From Streptomyces sp. CA-210063 (GTDB lineage: Bacteria > Actinomycetota > Actinomycetes > Streptomycetales > Streptomycetaceae), in assembly GCF_024612015.1 (NCBI RefSeq), contig NZ_CP102512.1, positions 4,712,001 to 4,776,000 of the forward strand: 64,000 bases of DNA, written 5' to 3'. Position numbers and translations under genes: made by a program. The notes under the pieces are model-generated. The model did not search any database and was not told the DNA's origin. It worked only from the letters and a program-made list of their open reading frames with translations. The first letter of the stretch is position 1; each line of letters opens with the position of its first letter. Positions 19,290 to 28,079 of the stretch are shown here, one piece after another.

Positions 19290-19757
19290 TCAGCCGCCCG
19301 TGAGCTGCTGCTTGACGATGGCGGCGACACGGCCGCCCTCGGCCAGTCCGGCCACCTTCGGGTTCACGATCTTCATGACCTGGCCCATCGCGCGCGGGCC
19401 CTCGGCGCCGGCGGCCCGGGCCTCCTCGACGGCCTGGACGACGATCTGCTTCAGCTCCTCGTCGGAGAGCTGCTTGGGCAGGTACTCGGCGAGGAGCTCG
19501 CCCTCCGCCTTCTCCCGCTCGGCCGACTCCGTACGACCACCCTGGGCGAAGGCGTCCGCGGCCTCGCGGCGCTTCTTCGCCTCCTTGGTGATCACCTTGA
19601 GCACCTCGTCGTCGGAGAGCTCGCGCTTCTCCTTGCCCGCGACCTCTTCCTTGGTGATCGCGGTGAGGGTCAGCCGGAGCGTCGAGGAGCGGAGCTCGTC
19701 GCGCTCCTTGATGGCGGCGTTGAGGTCTTCCTGCAGCTTCGACTTGAGCGTGGTCAT
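19290..19757 (-). CDS. GatB/YqeY domain protein
   Basis: A 155-residue stand-alone YqeY protein, related to the tRNA-binding tail domain of the GatB amidotransferase subunit. Features are MTTLKSKLQEDL..., a Lys/Glu-rich helical centre and the C-terminal GPRAMGQVMKIV...GG. It may help in tRNA handling, but the function of the solo protein is not settled. Start ATG 19757; the longer frame upstream is non-coding. Confidence 0.9.
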   Translation of the reverse strand: MTTLKSKLQEDLNAAIKERDELRSSTLRLTLTAITKEEVAGKEKRELSDDEVLKVITKEAKKRREAADAFAQGGRTESAEREKAEGELLAEYLPKQLSDEELKQIVVQAVEEARAAGAEGPRAMGQVMKIVNPKVAGLAEGGRVAAIVKQQLTGG

Positions 19758-19945
19758 GGGGTCGATTGTCGCAGGTGTGATGCGGTAGGCGCGCCTTGAT
19801 TTCGCCGGTGTGTGCGGATCGGGTGCTGATCGGGTGCGCGAGCCGGAGTCGGTTGTCCACAGGCGGACTTGGCGGTCGGCGGTGGTGGTTCGCGGTTGTC
19901 CACAGGCGTTCAACCGGGTTCGGCGAGGTCTGACACGATGGACAT

Positions 19946-20875
19946 ATGCGAGCGCGATACGGAGTACCTCTGGGGATCGCGGCGGCCGGTGCCGCCGGTG
20001 TGGTGTACGCGGCGGGTTTCGAGGCCCGCTCCTTCCGGCTGCGGCGGGTGACGGTGCCGGTGCTGCCACCGGGCATGCGGCCCCTGCGGATACTCCAGGT
20101 CTCCGACATCCACATGGTGAGCGGGCAACGCAAGAAGCAGCGCTGGCTGCGTTCCCTGGCCGGGCTGCGCCCCGACTTCGTGATCAACACCGGGGACAAC
20201 CTCTCCGATCCGGAGGGCGTACCGGAGGTGCTGGACGCGCTGGGCCCGCTGATGGAGTTCCCGGGCGCGTACGTGTTCGGCTCGAACGACTACTACGGCC
20301 CGAAGCTGCGCAACCCCGCCCGCTATCTCCTGGAGAAGGTGCAGGGCCGCCACGGCCTGAACGGCAACAAGCCGGTGGTCGGCGCGATCCACAACCCGTG
20401 GGAGGACCTGCGCGACGGCTTCGACGGGGCGGGCTGGCTCAACCTCACCAACACCCGTGGCACGCTGAAGATCGAGGGCATGTCGGTCGAGCTCACCGGC
20501 CTCGACGACCCGCACATCAAGCGGGACCGCTACGCCCGCGTGGCCGGCGGTCCGTCCGACTCCGCCGACCTCTCCCTGGGCGTCGTCCACGCCCCCTACC
20601 TCCGCACGCTCGACGCCTTCACCGCCGACGGCTACCCCCTGATCCTGGCCGGCCACACCCACGGCGGCCAGCTCTGCATCCCCTTCTACGGCGCCCTCGT
20701 CACCAACTGCGACCTCGACACGGAGCGCGTGAAGGGCCTCTCCACGCACACGGCTGAGGGCCACACCGCGTACATGCACGTCTCGGCCGGCTGCGGCACG
20801 AACCGCTACACCCCGGTGAGGTTCGCCTGCCCACCGGAGGCTTCGCTGCTGACGTTGGTGGGGCGGGAGGGTTAG
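19946..20875 (+). CDS. Membrane-anchored metallophosphoesterase
   Basis: A 309-residue calcineurin-type phosphoesterase. Metal-binding motifs appear in order: QVSDIHM, NTGDNL, a GSNDYYG replacing the usual GNHD, and LAGHTHGGQ. A hydrophobic N-terminal segment (IAAAGAAGVVYAAG) suggests membrane anchoring, as in YkuE-like enzymes. Substrate unknown. Start ATG 19946. Confidence 0.9.
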   Translation: MRARYGVPLGIAAAGAAGVVYAAGFEARSFRLRRVTVPVLPPGMRPLRILQVSDIHMVSGQRKKQRWLRSLAGLRPDFVINTGDNLSDPEGVPEVLDALGPLMEFPGAYVFGSNDYYGPKLRNPARYLLEKVQGRHGLNGNKPVVGAIHNPWEDLRDGFDGAGWLNLTNTRGTLKIEGMSVELTGLDDPHIKRDRYARVAGGPSDSADLSLGVVHAPYLRTLDAFTADGYPLILAGHTHGGQLCIPFYGALVTNCDLDTERVKGLSTHTAEGHTAYMHVSAGCGTNRYTPVRFACPPEASLLTLVGREG

Positions 20876-21008
20876 GGCTGTTGGGGTGATCTGCGCTGAC
20901 GGGGGCGTCGGGGTGGGAGGCGGGAGGTCGGCGTTCGAGTCGGCGTGCGAGTCGGGCCGGTTCAGGGCGGGGGGATCTGCGGGGGCCTGCCGGGGGGCGG
21001 CCTGCGGA

Positions 21009-21095
21009 GGGCGACGGTCCAGGGAGGGCCGCCCGCGTAGGGCGACAGTCCAGGGCGGGCCGCCCACGTAGGGCGACAGTCCAAGGAGGGCGCGG
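21009..21095. repeat. 31-bp tandem repeat in spacer
   Basis: Two full 31-base units begin at 21009 and 21040 and a partial third at 21071; each opens GGGCGACAGTCCA. The 313-base spacer 20876-21188 shows no gene beyond this array. Confidence 0.8.
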
Positions 21096-21188
21096 TCGGC
21101 GAAGGGTGGGGGCCGTCGGCAAGGCGGCATTGACCCGTACGGATCGTCCCGGATAGCCCGTTTCGTCGAGGCGTCTTAGCGTGAGCGC

Positions 21189-22010
21189 ATGACCGCACCG
21201 ATACCCAGGGACATCCCCGACCTGCCCGCGATCTCGGGCATTCCCGCGCCGGTGACGTCCGTCGTGCCCGCGACGGCGGTGGTGGCACCGACACGCCGCC
21301 CAGTGGCTGCGGCCTACCGCGCCCTGGTCGCGCTGGCGGCGGCAGCGGCCGTGGTGATTGAGATGGTGCTGGGTGGCCCTTCACGGGCGTTCAGCCATTT
21401 CTCGGTCCAGAGCACGGCCCTGGTGGCGCTGGTCTTCGCGGCCTCATCCCGCCGCGCGTGGTCGGCCCGCCGCTCCTTGCCGTCCTTGGTGACCGTCGGC
21501 ACGGTTCTCTACGCCGTGATCGCGGCCTTGGTGTACCACCTGATCCTGATGAGGGACCCGGCCGCCTTCTCCCTGACGACGACACCTACAGGGACCCCGG
21601 TCTCCCCCACCGGCTGGCAGGCCGTGACCAACCACGCCTTCCACACGGCGATCCCCCTCGCGGTGGTGGCGGACTGGCTCCTGCTGACCCGCCCGTGCCC
21701 GCCACGCCTGAGCCACGCGGCGGCCTGGCTGCTCTACCCGATGGCGTACCTGGCGTTCACGCTCGGCCGAGCCGCCCTGCTGACCCCCGACTGGCCGGCC
21801 CCGTACCTCTACCCGTTCCTGGACGTCGACCGCCACGGCTACAAGAGCGTCCTCGGCAACGCCCTCCTCCTGGGCCTCGCCTTCTACGCCCTCGCCCTCC
21901 TCCTCATCGCCGTCGACCACCTCCGCCCGGACCCCGTACACCCACGCCGGGGCCGCCCCAGCCGCCACGAAAACCGGATTTCGTCTCCAGGCACCAGTGG
22001 GCTAAAGTAA
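21189..22010 (+). CDS. Pr6Pr-family membrane protein
   Basis: A 273-residue integral membrane protein with about six transmembrane segments. The sequences HFSVQSTAL near residue 75, NHAFHTAIPL and LLYPMAYLAFTLGRAA fit the Pr6Pr (FAR-17a/AIG1-like) family, whose role in bacteria is unclear. The N-terminal ~40 residues are Pro/Val-rich and cytoplasmic. It is the last chromosomal gene before the tRNA that received the AICE. Confidence 0.85.
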   Translation: MTAPIPRDIPDLPAISGIPAPVTSVVPATAVVAPTRRPVAAAYRALVALAAAAAVVIEMVLGGPSRAFSHFSVQSTALVALVFAASSRRAWSARRSLPSLVTVGTVLYAVIAALVYHLILMRDPAAFSLTTTPTGTPVSPTGWQAVTNHAFHTAIPLAVVADWLLLTRPCPPRLSHAAAWLLYPMAYLAFTLGRAALLTPDWPAPYLYPFLDVDRHGYKSVLGNALLLGLAFYALALLLIAVDHLRPDPVHPRRGRPSRHENRISSPGTSGLK

Positions 22011-22039
22011 ACGACGTCGCCGCGACAAGCAGCGACAAT

Positions 22040-22113
22040 CGGGGTGTAGCGCAGCTTGGCAGCGCGCTTCGTTCGGGACGAAGAGGTCGTGGGTTCAAAT
22101 CCCGCCACCCCGA
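22040..22113 (+). tRNA. tRNA-Pro (anticodon CGG)
   Basis: A 74-base cloverleaf: acceptor CGGGGTG (22040-22046) pairs with CACCCCG (22106-22112), discriminator A. The anticodon stem CTTCG/CGAAG encloses loop TTCGGGA with anticodon CGG at 22074-22076, and the T-arm holds GGTTCAAAT. No CCA is encoded. Integration of the AICE restores the gene because the 45-bp att repeat supplies the 3' half from the anticodon loop onward. Confidence 0.95.
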
Positions 22114-22114
22114 C
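22070..22114. other. attL core (45-bp direct repeat, copy 1)
   Basis: Identical to 45090-45134; it runs from the anticodon loop to one base past the tRNA-Pro 3' end. The bases just outside differ between the copies (T before and G after here; G and A at the other). Confidence 0.95.
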
Positions 22115-22165
22115 GCAGGTCAGAGGGCCAATCGCATGATCGCGATTGGCCCTCTGTCGTGCTCA

Positions 22166-22189
22166 GGGGGCCAAACAGGGGGGCAAACG
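22166..22189. promoter_or_regulatory. Integrase arm-type site near attL
   Basis: A 24-base stretch with two tandem GGCCAAAC-like units, matching 44966-44989 at 23 of 24 bases. It lies 51 bases inside the core. The paired placement near both ends suggests an arm-binding site for Int or Xis. Confidence 0.65.
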
Positions 22190-22340
22190 GATTTGCTCAG
22201 GCCATGATGCCGCTCTCTTCCATGCCTGAGTTCTCCCGGCACCCTCCAACAGGGCGGCGCCACCAAGGTCACCATAGCCGCGCGCGGAGACTCTTCCTTC
22301 GAGACCGATCGTCACTCCGCAGCATGCGACGCCCACCGGT

Positions 22341-22520
22341 TCAGCGATCTATGAAGATTGCGATCAGCCAGTCAGCGAACGCTCCCACGGCCCCGCTACA
22401 CGCACCCCTCAAGGCTTGGCCCACCATCCACCTGCCAGCAGGATCGGGTGCGCCTTGCTCACCAGGGGCGGAGGCGAGGGTGAGAAATGCGTTCTTACCA
22501 GCATGAGTACGGTCGGCCAT
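22341..22520 (-). CDS. Small protein of unknown function in AICE
   Basis: A 59-residue frame starting MADRTHAGKNAFLTLAS and ending in a hydrophobic stretch (GAVGAFADWLIAIFIDR). The start ATG 22520 is preceded by GAGGAAGGG at ideal spacing, strong support for a real gene. It is divergent from the XRE regulator gene. The C-terminal segment could be a short membrane anchor. No family recognised. Confidence 0.5.
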   Translation of the reverse strand: MADRTHAGKNAFLTLASAPGEQGAPDPAGRWMVGQALRGACSGAVGAFADWLIAIFIDR

Positions 22521-22680
22521 CGGTTCCCTTCCTCAGGTGTGATCCAGCGGCCTGCCGGCGTGTTTGGACTCTTCCGGCGAGCCGTTCTTATCGGACCACC
22601 ACCTCGCGCGCCCATTCCCGGAGCTAGCATCGCCCGGTATCAAGTGGGACTTCACGGGACTTCATCTGCAAGGGACACCC

Positions 22681-23304
22681 ATGCCGAACCGACGTCGAGC
22701 AGTCGACCCCTCCTCGCCCTTAGGGGAGCTCTCCGCACGGCTACGTGCCCTGCACGACCACGCCTTGGCCACGGCTGGGGGAAGCGAAGCAGCGAGGAAG
22801 CTACAGCCAGACAGGATCGCCGCGACTTCGACATGGCGGACTAGTCGCACGGCTATCTACGCCGCCCTCAACGGGACCCGCATCCCTTCTGTGGACACCC
22901 TCTGCGCCCTAGTGTCTGCGTTGGATCCACGAGACGAGAGGATCGCCATCCCTGAGTGGCTCAAACTCAGATCGCAGGCCGAACAGGGGCTCGAAGGAGA
23001 ACGCGTCAGCTACACCGCAGCGGTTGCCGACCCTTCTACACCTCAACCGGACGCCCCTCCTATCGAGTACCTGATATTCGCCCAAGAACTCAATGCAGCG
23101 CGTTTGAGAGCCGGAATAACTCGCGCACAGTTGGCAGTCAAGGCGGGCTATTCTCCACGGTCAATATTTAGCACCTTAGAAGGACGTCGACTCCCAAGAT
23201 GGGACCTGATTGAGAATTTACTCCATGTCCTAGCCGCATCAGAGGAAGAAAGCGCCGAGCACCGAAAGCGCTGGGAAGCCGCACTACTCGCTTCCCAGCG
23301 CTAA
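22681..23304 (+). CDS. XRE-type regulator with two helix-turn-helix regions
   Basis: A 207-residue protein with an N-terminal HTH region (SRTAIYAALNGTRIPSVDTL, ~55-75) and a second, clearer one near the C-terminus (RLRAGITRAQLAVKAGYSPRS, ~150-190). It is probably the DNA-binding regulator of the element's integration or replication genes. ATG 22681 has only a weak AAGGGA ahead of it; the frame is open further upstream without good starts. It converges on the int pseudogene with 3 bases between stops, and its A/T-ending codons are more frequent than in the core genes. Confidence 0.75.
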   Translation: MPNRRRAVDPSSPLGELSARLRALHDHALATAGGSEAARKLQPDRIAATSTWRTSRTAIYAALNGTRIPSVDTLCALVSALDPRDERIAIPEWLKLRSQAEQGLEGERVSYTAAVADPSTPQPDAPPIEYLIFAQELNAARLRAGITRAQLAVKAGYSPRSIFSTLEGRRLPRWDLIENLLHVLAASEEESAEHRKRWEAALLASQR

Positions 23305-23307
23305 CCA

Positions 23308-24526
23308 TCATCCGGCGCCTCGCAGGGGGACTTCAATAATGTGGACCTTTTCTCTGCTCTCCACGTCCCAATCTTCGGCGAATATGTCATCCATCGCTTC
23401 GGCCCCCTCCGTGATCACAGGCCGGAGTTGCTTGCGGTAGACCGCCTCGGTTGTCGCCTGGCTGCTGTGACCGACCAAGAGAGCGATCCGTTCCAGCGGG
23501 ATGCCGTGGTCTGAAAGCAGGGAAACGAAGCTGTGCCGGAGCTCCCGCGGTGTCCACTCCGGCCTCAGACCGGCCTTCTTCACGATGGCCTTGAAATCGC
23601 GCCGGACGTTGGCCGCGTCGAGCGGCTCACCGCTCCGGGTAGTGAAGACCCGGCCGGTGGGGGCCCACTCCATCCCTCGCGATGCTCGCTCCTGCTTCTG
23701 CCATCGCATGTGCTCTTCGAGGACGTCGACCACCTGCTTCGGCAGAGCGATGGTCCGGCGGCTCTTCCTGGTCTTGGTCTCACCATGCTTACGGACCGAG
23801 CGCCACACCGCGACGTGAGGCGGGGCCCCCGTCCTTCGGCTCCAGGAAGACGTGATCCCAAGTGAGGGGCCGCGCCTCTTCTGTGCGAACACCACTGAGG
23901 AGCGAGAGCACGAGGTAGGCGTACAGCCGTGACGGTCGCGCGGCGATGAGCACAGCTTTCGCCTGCTCCAAATTGAGTGCCTTGCTCGGGCGACCGGGGC
24001 GCCCCTCCGGCGCGGTGACGAGAAAGGCGACGTTGCGCGCCGCCTTGTCTCGGCGCTGAGCGTGCGCGGTGGACCGGCGCAGGATGGCGAGCAGGTCGCG
24101 CAGGCTTCGCGTCGCGAGGAATTCAGCCCTGTCGTCCAACCAGTCGTCGACGTCGTCCGCGCTGAGTTCCTTGAGCTTGGCCTTGCCGATGAACGGGATG
24201 AGGTGCTTGTTCGCCATCGAGCGGTTCTTGCCGATGGTGCCCTTCTCGTCGCGCCCCTTGAGTCCGCGCTCCAACCAGTCGTTCACCGCGTCCGCCACGG
24301 TGTAGTTGGCCGGCGCCTTGACGCCGGTCTGTACCTCCTTTTTCAAGTCCCGGATCTTGTTGCGGACTTCGGTCTTCGTCTTGCCGTACACCTTCGGTCG
24401 ACGGCGCTTGCCATTCGGGGCGTGCCCCAGAGAAACGGCCCCCACAAAGCTCTTCTTTTTGGGGTCCCAATAGATCGTGTCCGCACCGTGGCCCGCCCTG
24501 GTGGCGCGTTTCGGGGTCTCGGTCAT
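23308..24526 (-). pseudogene. int: AICE tyrosine integrase, frameshifted
   Basis: Phage-type tyrosine recombinase that would insert the element into tRNA-Pro. The N-terminal part (arm- and core-binding domains, then the first catalytic arginine in LSGVRTEEARPLTW) is in one frame; the rest (TPRELRHSF, LVGHSSQATTEAVY with the tyrosine) is in another. The frames join around 23815-23832 at a G5C4 tract: removing one base would give a continuous ~400-residue protein. ATG 24526 is likely the start, since GGAGGC precedes it; ATG 24544 is also in frame. As read, the product stops soon after the frameshift and lacks the catalytic tyrosine. Confidence 0.85.
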
Positions 24527-24548
24527 GCCGTGTTGTGCCTCCATAGGA

Positions 24549-24580
24549 CAGGGCCGCGCCCGGAGGAGGGCGCGGCCCTG
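24549..24580. promoter_or_regulatory. 13-bp perfect hairpin between xis and int
   Basis: Arms 24549-24561 and 24568-24580 (CAGGGCCGCGCCC and its complement) with a 6-base loop. On the minus strand it follows xis and precedes int. It may attenuate int transcription or shield its translation; there is no U-tract. Confidence 0.6.
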
Positions 24581-24600
24581 GTGTGATGGGTGGTGGGGAT

Positions 24601-24810
24601 TCAGGCGGTGGCTTCTGCCTCGCGCTTGAGGAGTTCGACGTACTGCGCGATGTACTCAGGCGGCACGAGTCGACGTCGACCGATGCGAACGGTCTGGAGT
24701 CGTCCGAGCCGTATCTCCTCGTAGACCATCGAGCGGCCGATCCGGAGAGCCTTCGCGGCCTCTTCGGGCCGGTAGAGGAGTTGTTCAGCAGACGCAACGG
24801 CGGTGCTCAT
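24601..24810 (-). CDS. xis: Excisionase (MerR-like HTH)
   Basis: A 69-residue DNA-binding protein with the excisionase motif LLYRPEEAAKALRIGRSMVY and the wing VRIGRRRLVPPEYI. With Int it would direct excision by bending the att arms. It is the gene directly upstream of int, the usual AICE order. Intact. Confidence 0.9.
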   Translation of the reverse strand: MSTAVASAEQLLYRPEEAAKALRIGRSMVYEEIRLGRLQTVRIGRRRLVPPEYIAQYVELLKREAEATA

Positions 24811-24864
24811 GCGGCGGTGCCTCCTCGGCAGGGAGTTGGGGGCGGTGGCCCCCTTCCTGTCAGG

Positions 24865-25079
24865 TCCGCTACCTCCGCTACCTCCGCTACCGCCCTGGTC
24901 AGCGGCATGATCGTGGTAGCGGATATGGGAAGCGGTAGCGGATAAAGCCGCTACCGGCCCCGGGATCGTGGCCGCGGGGTCGGTAGCGGACGGGCGGCGC
25001 GGTAGCGGATGCGGAGTGCCGATCCGCTACCGGTTTTAGGGCTCTGACCTGCCTGGTAGCGGAGGTAGCGGAAGTAGCG
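24865..25079. repeat. GGTAGCGG iteron-like cluster
   Basis: Eleven exact copies of GGTAGCGG or its complement lie within 215 bases: complement copies at 24865, 24874 and 24883 (head-to-tail, 9-bp period), 24948 and 25024; direct copies at 24915, 24934, 24982, 25001, 25055 and 25064, plus a partial at 25073. The array fills the xis-DUF3631 spacer and runs into the last codons of the DUF3631 gene. The layout resembles origin iterons or a plasmid transfer site; it is not a CRISPR array (no unique spacers). Confidence 0.85.
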
Positions 25080-26202
25080 CACTTTCCGCAGGGGGAGGGC
25101 AGTAGCGTTGCCACGCGTCGTGAAGATCGGACGCGTAATAGCCCTTCATGACGCTTCCGCCGGCCTTGATGTTGCGGGCCGCAATCGGCGCGTTGTCCGC
25201 GGTCATGTACTCGCGCAGCATCCGTGAGAGGCCGCGGGCATCAAGCGGCTTGCCGCTCATGTCCGCCCACGGCGCCTCTTCGAGGCTGTGCAGCCTGTCG
25301 AGGATGGCGACGGTGGGCAGACGGTCGATGCCGTTGAACACGTAGTCGCGCAGATCGATCAACAGGCGGATACCGATGCTGCCTTTGTCGCTGGTCTTGG
25401 CCGCGTTCACCAGCTCGATGCAGGCGGCGCGAGCCCGCTCCGGCCACGTGCCGCCCGCCGCGTCGGCCACCGCGAGCAGGGGCTCCCACACGTCCGCGGG
25501 CCGGTCGCTGATGCCCTCCGGGAGTTCCGGGAACACTCCGTCGACCAGGTGGCGGATGGACTGTGCCCAATTGGCGAGCCGGTCGCGCAGTTCGTGTCCT
25601 TCCTTCTCGTGAATGCGCTGACGGAACGGTTCGACCTGCTCGTTCGGTGCGCGGCGCCGCATGCGGACGATGACCGAGCGAGTCAGGATCGTGTCGGGCA
25701 GCGAGCCGAGTCCGGCGACCGCGACCCCGCAGAACGACGGGAACTCCTGCACCTGCTGATTGGAGCCGTCGCCCACGCAGCGCCACATGACACCGGAGCG
25801 TCGGTGGCCTGCATTCAAAAAGCCCCGGAGCTGTTCGTTCTCTCCGGCCTTGGGCCCGAAGACCGTATCGATCTCGTCGAACAGGATCGTCGGCCGTCCC
25901 TCCATCCCGGACACCGCACGAAACAGTGCGGACGCGGATGCGTTGACCGCCACCATCGGTTGCGGCACGAGGGTTTCCACGGTCTCCAGAGCGCGGGACT
26001 TGCCCAACCCCGGCTCCGGCGACAGGAACGCGAGCCGCGGTGTGGAGTCGAAGCAGTCGAGCAGGTGCGCGTGTGCGTCCCACAGCGTCACAGCGACGTA
26101 CGCGGCTTCGAGGGGGAAGATGTTGAAGCGGCGGTGGAAGGCTTCCACCTCATCGAGCAGTGCGGAGCCGTCCATGGCGGGTGCCGGCGGATTGGCGCTC
26201 AT
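25036..26202 (-). CDS. DUF3631-containing replication-associated ATPase
   Basis: A 388-residue protein. The P-loop region is SPEPGLGKSRALE and the Walker B-like segment is TILFDEIDTVFG, followed by a sensor-like RRSGVMWRC. This is the helicase/primase-associated DUF3631 domain found beside prim-pol proteins in AICEs and phages. It probably helps unwind DNA at the element's origin. ATG 26202 is used, with GGAGG upstream, giving ATGA overlap with the previous gene. The extreme C-terminus (LLPLPPLPG) is encoded by the iteron-like repeats. Confidence 0.85.
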   Translation of the reverse strand: MSANPPAPAMDGSALLDEVEAFHRRFNIFPLEAAYVAVTLWDAHAHLLDCFDSTPRLAFLSPEPGLGKSRALETVETLVPQPMVAVNASASALFRAVSGMEGRPTILFDEIDTVFGPKAGENEQLRGFLNAGHRRSGVMWRCVGDGSNQQVQEFPSFCGVAVAGLGSLPDTILTRSVIVRMRRRAPNEQVEPFRQRIHEKEGHELRDRLANWAQSIRHLVDGVFPELPEGISDRPADVWEPLLAVADAAGGTWPERARAACIELVNAAKTSDKGSIGIRLLIDLRDYVFNGIDRLPTVAILDRLHSLEEAPWADMSGKPLDARGLSRMLREYMTADNAPIAARNIKAGGSVMKGYYASDLHDAWQRYCPPPAESALLPLPPLPGRSEP

Positions 26203-26555
26203 GCCGCCTGCCTCCCTTCCTGGTTGGTGCGGAACGGGCATGCGTCACGGTGGGCGGTGTGGTCTTCGATCAGGGCGAGCACCTTCGTGTGGCCGACGGC
26301 GCTGCGGTCCCTGCCGCACAAGCACTTCGAGGTGGCGGTAGGCACGGCACCGCGTGGTGCACAGATGCACAGCCACGCGATCGGGTACCGGCCGTCGCCC
26401 TGCTGCGGGTCAGGACGAAGAGCAGAAGGGACGCCCTTGCGGGCGGCGCCTTTCGGCTCACCCACGGCCGGACCGGGCACGGCTTGTGCGGCGGCGCGCG
26501 GACTGGTCGGGGTGACGGGAAGGCTCTTCAGAGCGGGGCGGGGAAGGGCGCTCAT
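26199..26555 (-). CDS. Small AICE protein with cysteine cluster
   Basis: A 118-residue protein. Cysteines in WLCICAPRG, KCLCGRD and HRDACPF look like a zinc-binding site. It is translationally coupled at both ends by ATGA overlaps, between the prim-pol pseudogene and the DUF3631 gene, so it is likely part of the replication module. Function unknown. Confidence 0.65.
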   Translation of the reverse strand: MSALPRPALKSLPVTPTSPRAAAQAVPGPAVGEPKGAARKGVPSALRPDPQQGDGRYPIAWLCICAPRGAVPTATSKCLCGRDRSAVGHTKVLALIEDHTAHRDACPFRTNQEGRQAA

Positions 26556-27441
26556 GCCGCCCTCCGCTGACCGTTGCGAGCGATCGACCAGTTCAGACCG
26601 CTGCGAATGGTCGCCTCACACGACCGCGGCGAGAGACCGGCCTGCTCCCCCGCCCACTGAAGAGCCTCCTCAACCTGCTCCCTGGGGAGGTCGCCCCACG
26701 CGATGAACCGCCCCAAGGCTCGCGCCGCCCGCAGCAACGTGGCGTTGCGCTCGCCCTCCGGTGCCTGCCGTACGGACGCGGTTTCCGCGTTCAAGCCCGC
26801 TGCGGTGTAGCTGGTCGCCCGTACGGACGACGGTGCAGCCGTTAGTGCCCGCGAAGCCTGACGGGCAGTCAGGCGGGCGTGCAGCCAATCGGGCAGGGGC
26901 GCGGGCTGCATATCACTGACGACCGCGTAGGCCCCCTGGGGGTGAGGCTGCCGGGGGCGACGACGTAGCCACCCCACGCGCGGGTGTCGATACGTTTGGC
27001 GAGCCGTCCGGCGGTGTTGCCGAGCCGGACGCCGGGCGGGGCGGTGAAGTACAGGTGGACCCCGCCGCTCGCGGTCCGCACAGTGCGGGTGGCAGGTACA
27101 GCCTGTCCGGTGCGCTCGCAGAGCGCCGTGAAGGTTGTCACGCCGTTAGGCGTGTCCGTACTGCTCTTCCGCTTGGGCATGTCGAGGTCGACGACGACCA
27201 GCCCGGACGGGCCGGTCGCGATGCCGACGTTGAACGGCAGGTCGCCCCACGCGCGGCGGATGCGGTCGGGGTCGATGGTGGCACGCTCTTCCCACCTGCG
27301 GTGACCGCCGGCGCAGTCCCCGATGCCGGGGCAGACGTCTTCACCGTGCAGGGCCGGACGCTTGTCGCCGGGGCGCAGCGGAAGGACGGCCCAGCCTCGC
27401 TCTGCCGCGTCCAGGGCGGCAAACAGGAGGTGACGGTTCAT
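26552..27441 (-). pseudogene. Prim-pol (bifunctional primase/polymerase), frameshifted
   Basis: N-terminal part (27441 to ~26935) shows the Prim-Pol fold: WAVLPLRPGDKRP, GIATGPSGLVVVDLDMPK (catalytic Asp-x-Asp) and GGVHLYFTAPPGV. The frame is lost after YVVAPGSLTP at ~26935-26945 and the C-terminal 125 residues (GAYAVVSD, ...) continue in another frame. One more C in the C5 run there would restore an unbroken protein of ~295 residues. This would be the element's replication initiator or primase, so its loss would block autonomous replication. Confidence 0.85.
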
Positions 27442-27601
27442 GCCGTAACCCCCGCCACGCTCGATGGGGTGGCATGGGCCGGACGGCCCTCGCCGAATGA
27501 CGCTCGTTGGGTCATGCTGGATGTCTCCTGCTCTCTTGGAGGGACTGGAGAACCGGGGCGGGCGCAGGCTTGTGGTGAGACGGCGCCCGCCTCGGGCGTA
27601 G

Positions 27602-28065
27602 CTAGCCGTGGAAGTGGTTGCGCTTGAAGACGGCTTTGCGGATGTTGACCGTTGTCCCGCTGCCGTGTCCGCTCGCGCTGAAGACTTGAACGGCGACCCA
27701 GCCGCCGAAGATGACGGCGGCGAGGGTGATGAGCTGGGTGGTGAGCGCGGTCAGTGCGGTGATGAACGCGGTCAGCAGGAACAGTCCGCCACAGACGGCA
27801 CCGAAGCCGATGCCTCCGAGGGCGATGTTCACCGCCGTGCGGGAGACGGGCGGCTTGGCCGCGACGGGTTCGGGCTTGGCGGGTTCGAGGGTGTAGCCGG
27901 TGACGACGCGGCGTCCGGCAGGACCACGCTCGCCACGGCCGGGATGGCGCCCGGCTGCACCGGTGCGACCGGCGCCGACGGGATCGGGGCGAGCGGTGTG
28001 GGGCGGTGGACTTCCATGGCCGCCTCACGGCGGCCGGGTGAGAGGGGCTTGACGGGTTCGTTCAC
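27602..28065 (-). pseudogene. Small AICE membrane (Spd-like) protein, frameshifted
   Basis: Starts at GTG 28065 with AGGAGG upstream. The Pro/Ala-rich N-terminus (LSPGRREAAMEVHRPT) runs in one frame to VVLP; the remainder (GRRVVTGYTLEPAKPEPVA, then two membrane segments such as GGLFLLTAFITALTAL) is in a second frame from ~27912. The indel is one base short, or an equivalent 4-base loss. It resembles the spread-type membrane proteins near traB in AICEs, by position and topology only. Confidence 0.7.
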
Positions 28066-28079
28066 GATGGGGCCTCCTG

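Noticed and set aside
21009..21095. 31-bp repeats as a CRISPR array
   Set aside because: The units abut directly with no spacers; it is a plain tandem repeat.
24865..25079. GGTAGCGG cluster as a CRISPR array
   Set aside because: Units are 8-9 bases in both orientations with irregular short gaps; no spacers or cas genes.
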